Assembly (NCBI RefSeq): GCF_002091755.1
Contig: NZ_BDAI01000002.1
Coordinates: 248,001-312,000 of the forward strand
DNA: 64,000 nucleotides
Direction: 5' to 3'
DNA from: Pseudomonas nitroreducens NBRC 12694
Lineage (GTDB): Bacteria; Pseudomonadota; Gammaproteobacteria; Pseudomonadales; Pseudomonadaceae
Shown here: positions 52,791 to 62,107 of the stretch, in pieces
Position numbering within the stretch: the first letter of the stretch is position 1
Layout of the letters: each line of letters opens with the position of its first letter
The notes under the pieces: model-generated
Told to the model about the DNA's origin: nothing
Seen by the model: the letters and a program-made list of their open reading frames with translations, nothing else
The model's database searches: none
Program-made: the position numbers and the translations under genes

Positions 52791-54125
52791 ATGATCGACC
52801 ACACGCCCGCCGCGCCGGGCTCGCGCTCGGCCTTTCGCACCTTCTGCGTCTCCGGCATGGGCACCGCGCTGGAGTTCTACGACTTCGTCATCTACGGCTA
52901 CGCCGCCGCGCTGATCTTCCCGCAACTGTTCTTCCCTGGCATGGACCGGCTGACCGCCGTACTGGTGGCCTTCGCGGCCTTTGGAGCCGGCTTCTTCGCC
53001 CGGCCATTGGGCGGCGTGGTGTTCGGGCACCTGGGCGATCGTTATGGCCGGCAGAAGGCGCTGGTCGCCACCCTGGTGCTGATGGGCCTGAGCACCTTGC
53101 TGATCGGCTTCCTGCCGACCCACGCCAGCATCGGTGCCGCCGCGCCCGTCCTGTTGGTGTTGCTGCGCCTGGTGCAGGGTTTCGCCGCCGGTGGCGAGTG
53201 GGGCGGGGCGGCGCTGTTCGGCATTGAGGTCGCACCTGAAGGCCGCCGCGGCCTGTGGGGCAGCTTCACCAGCATGGGTATCGGCATCGGCGGCATCTTC
53301 GGTTCGGCGGTGTTCGCCATCGTCAGCTTCGCCTTCGACGATGACCTGAGCGGTATTGCCTGGCGCATTCCGTTCTGGCTCGGTGGCCTGCTGGTGCTGA
53401 TCGGTCTCTACGCGCGCCTGCAGAACACCGCGCCGCAGCCCAAGGCCGCGCCGAAAGCCGAGGCGCGCATGCCGCTGATGGAAGCTTTCCGCCGCCGGCC
53501 GCGCGAGCTGTTGCTGTGCATCGGCATCGCCTTCGGTTACGTCACCATCGCCTACATCGGCAGCACCTTCTTCCTCGCCTACGCGACCGACATCGGCTAC
53601 AGCAGCAGCCACGCCCTGCTGTTCGACTTCTCGCTGTCGGTGGCCATCGTCGCGTCCGCGCCGTTCTTCGGTCACTTATCGGACCGTTTCGGCAGGCGTG
53701 CAGTGATGATCTTCGGCGCGGCGATCATGGCGCTCGGGCTGTTCGCCTTCTTCCCGCTGATCGGCTTGCACAACCTGCCGCTGGCGATGCTGGCGTATAT
53801 CGCCGTGGGCTTCTTCATGGGGGCGACCCAGGGGCCGATCCCGGCTTTCCTCGCCGAGCAGTTCCCGCGGGAGATGCGCTACTCGGGGATTTCCTTCAGC
53901 TACCAGATCGGCGCGGCACTGGGTGGCGGCACGGCCTCGAGCATCGCTACCGCCATTCTCATCGCTACCGGGCGCAACCCGTTCGGCGTCGCGCTTTACG
54001 GCGCGGCAGCGCTATTGCTGGTGGCGATCTGTTCCTGGCTGCTGCGCGAAACCTCGCATCTGCCGATGGAGCTGATCGACCGCGACGACGCCTCGCCGGG
54101 TGTCGCCCAGGCTCAGGTCGGTTAA
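52791..54125 (+). CDS. MHS-family MFS metabolite:proton symporter
   Basis: The 444-residue product starts MIDHTPAAPGSRSAFRTFCV and has 12 membrane segments with the MHS motifs GMGTALEFYDFVIYG and GHLGDRYGRQKAL, and LRLVQGFAAGGEWGGAAL in segment 4-5. Relatives import shikimate, proline/betaine or other organic ions. It follows the C45 gene by 161 bp and probably takes up its substrate or product. The end overlaps the convergent EamA gene by 4 bp. Confidence 0.9.
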   Translation: MIDHTPAAPGSRSAFRTFCVSGMGTALEFYDFVIYGYAAALIFPQLFFPGMDRLTAVLVAFAAFGAGFFARPLGGVVFGHLGDRYGRQKALVATLVLMGLSTLLIGFLPTHASIGAAAPVLLVLLRLVQGFAAGGEWGGAALFGIEVAPEGRRGLWGSFTSMGIGIGGIFGSAVFAIVSFAFDDDLSGIAWRIPFWLGGLLVLIGLYARLQNTAPQPKAAPKAEARMPLMEAFRRRPRELLLCIGIAFGYVTIAYIGSTFFLAYATDIGYSSSHALLFDFSLSVAIVASAPFFGHLSDRFGRRAVMIFGAAIMALGLFAFFPLIGLHNLPLAMLAYIAVGFFMGATQGPIPAFLAEQFPREMRYSGISFSYQIGAALGGGTASSIATAILIATGRNPFGVALYGAAALLLVAICSWLLRETSHLPMELIDRDDASPGVAQAQVG

Positions 54126-55006
54126 GTCACGGCGCGGGCTTTGGTGCCGGGCACCAGGCCGAGCACCAGGGCGCAGCCGATCAGGATGATCAGCGCGCCC
54201 ACGCCCTGCACCAGCGACAGGCTCTCGCCCAGCACCAGGGCGCCGATCAGGACGGCGACCACGGTGACGACGAACTCCACGCTGATGGTTCTGGTCGCGC
54301 CGATTCGCGAGACGAGCTGGAAGTAGACGACGTAGTTCACCGCGCTGAATATGCAGCCGCAGATCAGCAGGAAGAACACATCGATCGGTTGCGGCGTGCC
54401 GGGCACCGGCACCCAGATCAGCAAGGGCAGGGTCAGCAGGCCGCCGATCCCGAACGCGCCGCAGGTCACTTCCCAGGGGCCGGCGGTGCGCAGCTTCAGG
54501 CTGGCGTAATTGCTGCCGAAGGCCGCGCAGACGGCGCCGAACACGGAGGCTGCGCTGCCGAGCATGAACTCGTGGGTGATCGGCACCGCCGGGAAGCCCA
54601 CCAGCAGCACCATGCCGAAGAAACCCAGCACCAGCCCGCCGAGGCCGCTCCAGGTGATGCGTTCCAGGCCCCAGAGGCGGCCGATGAGCATCGAGAACAG
54701 CGGAATCCCGGCGACGAAGATCGCTGCCATGGCGGTGCCGATGCGCGGGGTGGCGTAGGTCATGCCGATCAATTGCCCGGCCACCGTGGTGGCGCCAACC
54801 ACGCACAGCGGCTTCCACATCCCTGCGAAGTTCAGCTGGCGCCCGGCCAGCCGTGCCACGGCGAACAGCGTGAAGCTGGCGATCAGCGCGCGGAAGCTGA
54901 CCGCGCCAACCCAGCCGAAGCCGGCGATGGCCTTGAGCAGCACAAGGAAGGACAGCCCCCAGCCGACGGCGAGGAACAGGTAGGCGGCAAGGTCGCGCGG
55001 TTGCAT
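54122..55006 (-). CDS. EamA/DMT-family transporter
   Basis: The 294-residue product has ten predicted membrane segments in two EamA repeats, with GWGLSFLVLLKAI in the first. Relatives export amino acids or metabolites. The start MQPRDLAAYLFLAVG was chosen as the family start. It is convergent with the MHS gene; no linked regulator is visible. Confidence 0.88.
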   Translation of the reverse strand: MQPRDLAAYLFLAVGWGLSFLVLLKAIAGFGWVGAVSFRALIASFTLFAVARLAGRQLNFAGMWKPLCVVGATTVAGQLIGMTYATPRIGTAMAAIFVAGIPLFSMLIGRLWGLERITWSGLGGLVLGFFGMVLLVGFPAVPITHEFMLGSAASVFGAVCAAFGSNYASLKLRTAGPWEVTCGAFGIGGLLTLPLLIWVPVPGTPQPIDVFFLLICGCIFSAVNYVVYFQLVSRIGATRTISVEFVVTVVAVLIGALVLGESLSLVQGVGALIILIGCALVLGLVPGTKARAVT

Positions 55007-55227
55007 ACGACTTCGGTGGCACAAGGCAGCAGGGGCCGCCAAAGCGTGGCAGCGAATGCCGCTATCTTGCCGGTCGCGCTTGACGCTTGGGAAGGCAGCA
55101 CGCCGAGGTTTTCCGCCTGCCTGTGCCGCCCTGCGCTGGCGGTGGCGGCGCCAGGTGGCTGGTACTATGATTTTCAGCTCCTCACTTCAGCACGTCGCTG
55201 TCCTGCCACTCCCGCCAAGCGAGCCTT

Positions 55228-55977
55228 GTGAAGCCTTCGACCATCTGTGCAGCCTTGCTCTGTTCATTGCTCAATGCCGGGGCCTGGGCAGGGGACTATC
55301 GGGTCGTCACCGAAGAGTGGGCGCCTTACAACTACGTCGAGAACGGCCAGCTCACCGGCATGGCGACGGACATCGTCAAGGCCATCATGGGGCTGACCGG
55401 CGATGATTTCGCGATCGAGCTGTTGCCCAGCATGCGCACCAGCCTGGCCCTGCAGTCGCAGCCGAAGACCATCATGTTTTCCATGTTCCGCACGCCGGCG
55501 CGCGAGCCGCTGTACAAATGGGTAGGCCCGATCGTCGAAGAGTCGATCCATCCCTATCAGTTGGCCAATGCGCGCCAGCCGGCGAATACCCTGAGCGACC
55601 TGCGGGGCGCTCCGCGCATTACCACCCGGCATGCCGGGCTGGTTCCGGAGACATTGGAGGCCATGGGCTTCGACAATCTCGACAAGCGCGCCACCGGAAG
55701 CCCGCAGCTCTATCTCATGTTGCTAGCCGGGCGTACCGACATCATCGTCGGCGACACCGATGCCGGCGTCGCGTATTACAGCCGCCAGTTGGGCCTGTCG
55801 CCCGGCACATTGCGCCAGGTGCCGGTCGAGCTGTTTCGCTCCACGCTCTACATCGCCTTCAGCCGCGACAGCGACGACCAGCGAGTCGCCGCCTGGAGTC
55901 GCGCGCTGGAGCGGTTGCGCGAGTCCGGCGAGCTGGCGCGCATTCAGCGTCGATACGAGAGCCCGGACCTGCAGTGA
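55228..55977 (+). CDS. Periplasmic amino-acid-type binding protein (SBP_bac_3)
   Basis: The 249-residue product starts at a GTG (55228) with a signal peptide (ICAALLCSLLNAGAWA) followed by GDYRVVTEEWAPYNYVENGQ, the start of the polar amino acid binding fold. GDTDAGVAYYSRQLG is the hinge part. No permease or ATPase is adjacent, so it may serve a distant ABC system or be a sensor-type orphan, as is common in pseudomonads. Confidence 0.85.
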   Translation: MKPSTICAALLCSLLNAGAWAGDYRVVTEEWAPYNYVENGQLTGMATDIVKAIMGLTGDDFAIELLPSMRTSLALQSQPKTIMFSMFRTPAREPLYKWVGPIVEESIHPYQLANARQPANTLSDLRGAPRITTRHAGLVPETLEAMGFDNLDKRATGSPQLYLMLLAGRTDIIVGDTDAGVAYYSRQLGLSPGTLRQVPVELFRSTLYIAFSRDSDDQRVAAWSRALERLRESGELARIQRRYESPDLQ

Positions 55978-56022
55978 GATCGTCCGGGTACTTGCGTCGC
56001 GCCTTGTCCGTGTGCGGGAGGC

Positions 56023-56568
56023 TCAGCCCGCGATGTCCCGATACGGACGTGGCTCGCCGGGGGACTGGCTCGGCGGGCCAAGCTCAAGACGCCAGTAGCC
56101 CACGTCGTGCCATTGGCCGAGCTTGAAACCGACCTGCGGGAAGGTGCCGACATGCTGGAAACCCAACCGCTCATGCAGGCCGACACTGGCTGCATTGGGC
56201 AGGGCAATGCCGGCATAGGCGGCGGTGAATCCCTGCCTGGCCAGGATGGGGAGCAGCTCGGCATAGAGGCTGCGGCCCACACCCGAGCGCCGCTCGCTCT
56301 CCGCGATGTAGACCGTGACATCCACTGCCCATCGATAAGCAGCGCGCGCCCGGTGCTGGCTCGCATAGGCGTAGCCGGCCATGCGCCCATCGCGTAACGC
56401 AACCAGGTACGGGTAAGTCTGCAGGGTCGTGCAGATCCTCTGCCGAATCTCTGCGGCACTCGGCGGCACCTCTTCGAAGGAGATCGCCGTTCCACTCACG
56501 ATCGGCGCGTAGATGGCCTGGATTGCTGGTGCATCCTCGGGGCGCGCCTCCCTGATTTCGCTGGGCAT
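56023..56568 (-). CDS. GNAT acetyltransferase, ArsN/phosphinothricin-type
   Basis: The 181-residue product starts MPSEIREARPEDAPAIQAIY and has the acetyl-CoA loop SERRSGVGRSLYAEL, with the Pat/Bar family features TAISFEEVPPSAAEI and YRWAVDVTVYI. Enzymes of this family in arsenic operons (ArsN1) acetylate arsinothricin or phosphinothricin. Its place directly after arsH supports that; the sequence alone gives only the GNAT/Pat family. The ATG at 56568 was chosen with GAGGTG upstream; a GTG at 56574 is the alternative. Confidence 0.82.
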   Translation of the reverse strand: MPSEIREARPEDAPAIQAIYAPIVSGTAISFEEVPPSAAEIRQRICTTLQTYPYLVALRDGRMAGYAYASQHRARAAYRWAVDVTVYIAESERRSGVGRSLYAELLPILARQGFTAAYAGIALPNAASVGLHERLGFQHVGTFPQVGFKLGQWHDVGYWRLELGPPSQSPGEPRPYRDIAG

Positions 56569-56575
56569 GGTCACC

Positions 56576-57277
56576 TCAGATCGAGCGCTGATTCACACGG
56601 GCGGACAGCTGCTCGGCATTCTCCTTGCGCTCCGAATAACGATCCACCAGGAACTCCTGGCGATCCCGCAGCAGCAGGGTGAACTTCACCAGCTCCTCCA
56701 TGACGTCGACCACGCGGTCGTAGTACGCCGAGGGCTTCATCCGGCCCGCCTCGTCGAACTCCAGGTAGGCCTTGGGAACCGAGGACTGGTTGGGGATGGT
56801 GAACATGCGCATCCAGCGGCCAAGGACGCGCAACTGGTTGACCACGTTGAACGACTGCGAGCCGCCGCAGACCTGCATCACCGCCAGCGTCTTGCCCTGG
56901 GTGGGGCGCACGGCGCCGAGGGCCAGGGGGATCCAGTCGATCTGTGCCTTGAACACCGCCGAGAGTGCGCCGTGGCGTTCCGGCGAGCACCAGACCTGGC
57001 CCTCCGACCACCGCACCAGGTCACGCAGTTCCTGCACCTTCGGATGCTCCACCGGCACATCGTCCGGCAGCGGCAGGCCTGAGGGATTGAAGATGCGCGT
57101 CTCGGCACCGAAGTGCTGCAGCAGCCGTGCGGCTTCCTCCACCAGCAGGCGGCTGAAGGAGCGCTCGCGCGTCGATCCGTAAAGCAGCAGGATGCGCGGT
57201 TTGTGCTCGCTGGCATCGGCGGCGGCTGGTAGCGGATCGATCAGCGACAGGTCGAGGTTGGGCAGTTGTTCGGACAT
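56576..57277 (-). CDS. arsH: ArsH, NADPH-dependent FMN reductase
   Basis: The 233-residue product has the flavodoxin-like FMN-binding motif LLYGSTRERSFSRLLVEEA (about 30-48), WCSPERHGALSAVFK and AVMQVCGGSQSFN. ArsH oxidises trivalent organoarsenicals and gives resistance to them. It lies 12 bp after arsC and 7 bp before the acetyltransferase, fitting an operon arsR-arsB-arsC-arsH-arsN. Confidence 0.93.
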   Translation of the reverse strand: MSEQLPNLDLSLIDPLPAAADASEHKPRILLLYGSTRERSFSRLLVEEAARLLQHFGAETRIFNPSGLPLPDDVPVEHPKVQELRDLVRWSEGQVWCSPERHGALSAVFKAQIDWIPLALGAVRPTQGKTLAVMQVCGGSQSFNVVNQLRVLGRWMRMFTIPNQSSVPKAYLEFDEAGRMKPSAYYDRVVDVMEELVKFTLLLRDRQEFLVDRYSERKENAEQLSARVNQRSI

Positions 57278-57289
57278 GTGTCCTCCTGA

Positions 57290-57760
57290 TCAAAGGGCGC
57301 CGATACGATCCAGCTCGCGCTTGAGTTCGTCGCGGCCGAGGGTGGCGAAGGGCAGGGCGAAGAAGGCGCGGCAGCGCAGTTCGATGCGCGCCAGCGTGGC
57401 GCGGAAGGCGGCGTCGATCGCGGCCTCGTCACCCTCGGCATCCGATGGATCTTCCAGCCCCCAGTGGGATTTCACTGCCGGGCCGAAGTAGACCGGGCAC
57501 GCCTCGCCGGCGGCCTTGTCGCAGACGGTGACGACGATATCCGGCGGGTTGCCTTCGAAGGCGTCGTTGCCCTTGCTGCTCAGGCCTTCGGTAGAGATGC
57601 CGGCCTGCTCCAGGGTGGCGAGGCTGCGGGGCAATACCTGGCCCTTGGGAAAACTGCCGGAGCTGACCGCCTCGAAGCCTTCGGGCGCCAGGTGATTGAA
57701 CAGCGCCTCGGAGAGGATGCTGCGGCAGCTGTTGGCCGTGCACATGAACAGGACTCGCAT
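57290..57760 (-). CDS. arsC: Arsenate reductase, thioredoxin-linked (LMW phosphatase type)
   Basis: The 156-residue product has the phosphatase P-loop CTANSCR (Cys7 to Arg13) and the redox pair Cys80/Cys88 in VCDKAAGEACP, the layout of thioredoxin-coupled ArsC of the Staphylococcus pI258 type. It reduces arsenate to arsenite for export by ArsB. The start MRVLFMCTANSC was chosen because the P-loop lies right after it. It follows arsB by 29 bp. Confidence 0.94.
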   Translation of the reverse strand: MRVLFMCTANSCRSILSEALFNHLAPEGFEAVSSGSFPKGQVLPRSLATLEQAGISTEGLSSKGNDAFEGNPPDIVVTVCDKAAGEACPVYFGPAVKSHWGLEDPSDAEGDEAAIDAAFRATLARIELRCRAFFALPFATLGRDELKRELDRIGAL

Positions 57761-57789
57761 GGAAGGCTCCTCCGCTTCTGGGCGGGACG

Positions 57790-59073
<1,284 letters not shown>

Positions 59074-59094
59074 GGAGGATTCGCTCGGTGGGGA

Positions 59095-59442
59095 TCAGCA
59101 GCAGGCGGCGTCACGGACGGGTCGGCCGTCCATGTTCTGCAGGCGCAGGGTGTTGTCGGCCAGCCACTGCCCGTTGGCCAGCAGGGTGACCTGCAGCATG
59201 TCGTGCACCCAGGTGGGTAGGTCGGGGTTGAGGCGGTAATACACCCACTGCCCCTGGCGGCGATCCAGCAGCAGGCCGCTGCTGCGCAGTTGTGCCAGGT
59301 GGCGGCTGATCTTCGGCTGGCTGTCGTCCAGCGCGCACATCAGCTCGCAGACACACAGTTCGCCCAGGCTGGCGATGAGCAGGGTGGCGCGAGCGCGGGT
59401 CTCGTCGGCCAGACACTTGAAGACGTCGGGTGGGGTAATCAT
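59095..59442 (-). CDS. arsR: ArsR-family arsenic repressor
   Basis: The 115-residue winged-helix protein has the As(III) ligand cysteines in ELCVCELMCAL (Cys30, Cys32, Cys36) and DNA-binding helix SQPKISRHLAQLRSSG. It starts MITPPDVFKCLADETRA. Binding of As(III) to the cysteines releases the protein from the operator at 59454-59491 and turns on the operon. The C-terminal CC pair may add metal binding. Confidence 0.94.
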   Translation of the reverse strand: MITPPDVFKCLADETRARATLLIASLGELCVCELMCALDDSQPKISRHLAQLRSSGLLLDRRQGQWVYYRLNPDLPTWVHDMLQVTLLANGQWLADNTLRLQNMDGRPVRDAACC

Positions 59443-59453
59443 GGCGCTGCCTA

Positions 59454-59491
59454 AATATATGGAAAATCGAATATACGTATTTCCATATATT
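59454..59491 (-). promoter_or_regulatory. ArsR operator and ars promoter
   Basis: A perfect 12-bp inverted repeat AATATATGGAAA/TTTCCATATATT (59454-59465, 59480-59491) with a 14-bp spacer lies 12 bp before arsR. On the minus strand the spacer contains TATATT (59470-59475), a likely -10. Confidence 0.85.
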
Positions 59492-59545
59492 AAGCGCAAG
59501 CCCCACGAAGCCTGATCCCGGCGGAGAGGGCAGTTCATCGTATTT

Positions 59546-59568
59546 TCTAAATTTAAATTGAATTTAGA
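59546..59568. promoter_or_regulatory. Candidate TetR operator
   Basis: TCTAAATT/AATTTAGA (59546-59553, 59561-59568) with a 7-bp spacer is an AT-rich palindrome about 50 bp before the TetR start. Confidence 0.6.
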
Positions 59569-59617
59569 TTTAACCTGCTTCAGGCTTCCTGGCACTGTCC
59601 GCTGTTCAGGAATAATC

Positions 59618-60283
59618 ATGGCCTCCCGCGAAGCTCGAAAAGATGGTGAAGCGACCCGCCTGCGCATCCTTGAAGCCGCCGGCGAACTTTTCGCGACGCT
59701 CGGCTTCGGCGAAACCAGCAACAAGGCCGTCGCCGCCAAGGCGGAGGTCGACCTGGCGTCGATCAACTACCACTTCGGCAGCCGCAACGGTCTCTATCAG
59801 GCCGTGCTGGGGGAGGCCCGTCGACGCTTTCTCGACATCGCCGACCTGCAGCGGATCATCCAGGGCGAGCAGGCGGCGCCGGACAAGTTGTTTGCGCTGA
59901 CCGAACTGGTTGTGCGCAAGGCCGCGCGCGGGAGGGAGAGCTGGCACCTGCGGGTGCTCGCTGCCGAAGCCCTGGCGCCCAGCAGCCACGGTCAGGAGTT
60001 TCTGCACCCCGAAAAGGCGCTGAAGCTGACGTTGCTCAAGCAACTGTTCAGCGAGATTACCGGGATCCCCCCCGAAGATCCCACATTGGTGCCCTGCATC
60101 CTCAGCGTCACGGCGCCATGGGCGATGCTGCTGATCGGGCCTCGTGGAGGGCATGGCGCCCTGCGCGACATTCTCGACATGCCGGGTCCTGTGGTCGTCG
60201 CCCAGCTCTACAGCTTCACCCTGGCCGGCCTGCAGGAAGTGGGGCGGCAGCATCGCCAGCGTGCACTCTGCGCGGGCGAATGA
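59618..60283 (+). CDS. TetR-family repressor of the adjacent DHA2 pump
   Basis: The 221-residue product has the TetR helix-turn-helix (LRILEAAGELFATLGFGETS, VDLASINYHFGSRNGLYQAV) and a C-terminal DUF1956/CerR-like ligand domain. The start MASREARKDGEATR has AGGA upstream. It precedes the DHA2 transporter by 54 bp and probably represses itself and the pump through the palindrome at 59546-59568. Confidence 0.88.
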   Translation: MASREARKDGEATRLRILEAAGELFATLGFGETSNKAVAAKAEVDLASINYHFGSRNGLYQAVLGEARRRFLDIADLQRIIQGEQAAPDKLFALTELVVRKAARGRESWHLRVLAAEALAPSSHGQEFLHPEKALKLTLLKQLFSEITGIPPEDPTLVPCILSVTAPWAMLLIGPRGGHGALRDILDMPGPVVVAQLYSFTLAGLQEVGRQHRQRALCAGE

Positions 60284-60337
60284 GCCGACTCCATTCCTTC
60301 CCTGTCCCACGCCACCTCATCTCATCAGGTCCGCCCC

Positions 60338-61864
60338 ATGCAAACGGCCTCCGAAAAAAGCCTGGCCACGAAGCTGAGCCCCCCGGACGACGCTCAGGCG
60401 ACGCAGCCGTCCATTCCACTGTTGCTGGCGGCGTTGCTGCTGGTGATGTTCCTCGCGGCGCTGGACCAGACCATCGTGTCCACCGCGCTGCCCACCATCG
60501 TCGGCGAACTGGGCGGCCTGCACCTGTTGTCCTGGGTGGTGACCTCCTACCTGCTGGCCTCCACGGTCGTGGTCCCGCTGTATGGCAAATTCGGCGACCT
60601 GTACGGCCGCAAGCTGGTGCTGCAGACCGCCATCTTACTGTTCCTGGCGGGCTCGGCGCTCTGCGGGCTGGCGCAGAACATGACCCAGCTGATCCTCCTG
60701 CGCGCGCTGCAGGGCCTGGGCGGCGGTGGCTTGATGGTGGTGGCGATGGCGGCCATCGGCGACGTCATTGCGCCGGCCGAGCGTGGTCGCTACCAGGGGC
60801 TGTTCGGTGGCGTATTCGGCCTCGCCACGGTGGTCGGTCCGCTGGTGGGCGGCTTCCTGGTCGAGCAGTTGTCCTGGCGCTGGATCTTCTACATCAACCT
60901 GCCGCTGGGCCTGCTCGCCCTGCTGGTGATCGGCAGCGCGTTCAAGCCCCACGTCGCGCGGGTGAAACACGTCATCGACTACTTTGGCGCCTTCTTCCTG
61001 ACCCTGGCCCTGGCTTCGCTGGTGTTGATCACCAGCCTGGGCGGCAGCACGCTCGAGTGGACCTCGATCGACATCCTGTGCCTGTCGCTCTTCGCCGTTG
61101 TCGGTGTGATCGGCTTCGTCCACGAGCAGCGCATCGCGGCGGAACCGATCCTGCCGCTGCACCTGTTCCGCCACCGGACCTTCGTGCTCGCCGGGCTGAT
61201 CGGGTTCACCGTCGGTGTTTCGCTGTTCGGCTCGGTGACCTTCCTGCCGCTCTACATGCAGGTGGTCAAGGACGCCACGCCGACCAGTGCGGGCCTGCAG
61301 ATGCTGCCCCTGATGGGTGCGATGCTGATCGTCTCGGCTATTACCGGTCGCCTGATCAGCCGCTGGGGGCGTTACCGGGTCTTCCCCATTCTTGGCACAC
61401 TGCTGCAGGTCGTCGCTCTGGCGTTGCTGAGCCGTCTGGACCTGCAATCGTCGATGTTGCAGATGAATCTCTACATGGCCTTGCTCGGCGCCGGGCTGGG
61501 CATGGTGATGCAGGTCCTGATCCTGGCGGTGCAGAACAGCGTCGAATTTCGCCACATGGGCGTGGCGACCTCCGGGGCGACCCTGTTCCGCTCCATCGGC
61601 GGCTCCATTGGCGTCTCGGTGTTCGGCGCATTGTTCTCTCACGAGCTGATGAGTCGGCTCGTGAGTGCCTTCCCGGCCAGCGTCGGCTCACCGGCCAACC
61701 TGTCGCCGGCCGCTGTGCATGCCTTGCCCGCAGCGTTGCGGCAGGCTTACCTGGAAGCCTTTTCCGGATCGATGCACTGGGTCTTCCTGGTGGCGTGCAT
61801 GGTCAGCGCCGTGGCCTTCGCGCTGTCGTGGCTGCTGCAGGAAGTACCACTGCGCAAAGCCTGA
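60338..61864 (+). CDS. DHA2 (EmrB/QacA-type) MFS drug exporter
   Basis: The 508-residue product has 14 predicted membrane segments, the motif LDQTIVSTALPTIVGELGG in segment 1 (typical DHA2), GKFGDLYGRKLVLQ after segment 2 and motif C GGVFGLATVVGPLVGGFL in segment 5. It should export drugs or toxic organic compounds by proton antiport. No EmrA adaptor is linked. It is controlled by the TetR gene next door. Confidence 0.9.
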   Translation: MQTASEKSLATKLSPPDDAQATQPSIPLLLAALLLVMFLAALDQTIVSTALPTIVGELGGLHLLSWVVTSYLLASTVVVPLYGKFGDLYGRKLVLQTAILLFLAGSALCGLAQNMTQLILLRALQGLGGGGLMVVAMAAIGDVIAPAERGRYQGLFGGVFGLATVVGPLVGGFLVEQLSWRWIFYINLPLGLLALLVIGSAFKPHVARVKHVIDYFGAFFLTLALASLVLITSLGGSTLEWTSIDILCLSLFAVVGVIGFVHEQRIAAEPILPLHLFRHRTFVLAGLIGFTVGVSLFGSVTFLPLYMQVVKDATPTSAGLQMLPLMGAMLIVSAITGRLISRWGRYRVFPILGTLLQVVALALLSRLDLQSSMLQMNLYMALLGAGLGMVMQVLILAVQNSVEFRHMGVATSGATLFRSIGGSIGVSVFGALFSHELMSRLVSAFPASVGSPANLSPAAVHALPAALRQAYLEAFSGSMHWVFLVACMVSAVAFALSWLLQEVPLRKA

Positions 61865-62072
61865 AGACGCCTGGGTCACCGGTCCTTCACCGGGTGTCCG
61901 GCCCAGGTTCCGGGCGAGTTGGCGGCGCCGGAGAGGCGTCGAAATCCTCGCTGCGCAGTGGGCGAAGTTGCAGGGAGTCGCCGAGCAGGGCTGGCTGGTC
62001 ATTGAAGCTTGTCATGCCTGGTTCCAGGGACATGGAGCCAGGCTTATGGGGCGACCGGAAACTTGCACAGAG

Positions 62073-62105
62073 CCAATGGCACGTCCTTGCACGGTGCCAT
62101 TGGCC
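62073..62105. terminator. Bidirectional terminator-like hairpin
   Basis: A perfect 11-bp stem GCCAATGGCAC/GTGCCATTGGC (62073-62083, 62095-62105) lies between the convergent DHA2 and glycosyltransferase genes, 3 bp from the latter's stop codon. No T-tract is present. Confidence 0.6.
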
Positions 62106-62107
62106 GC

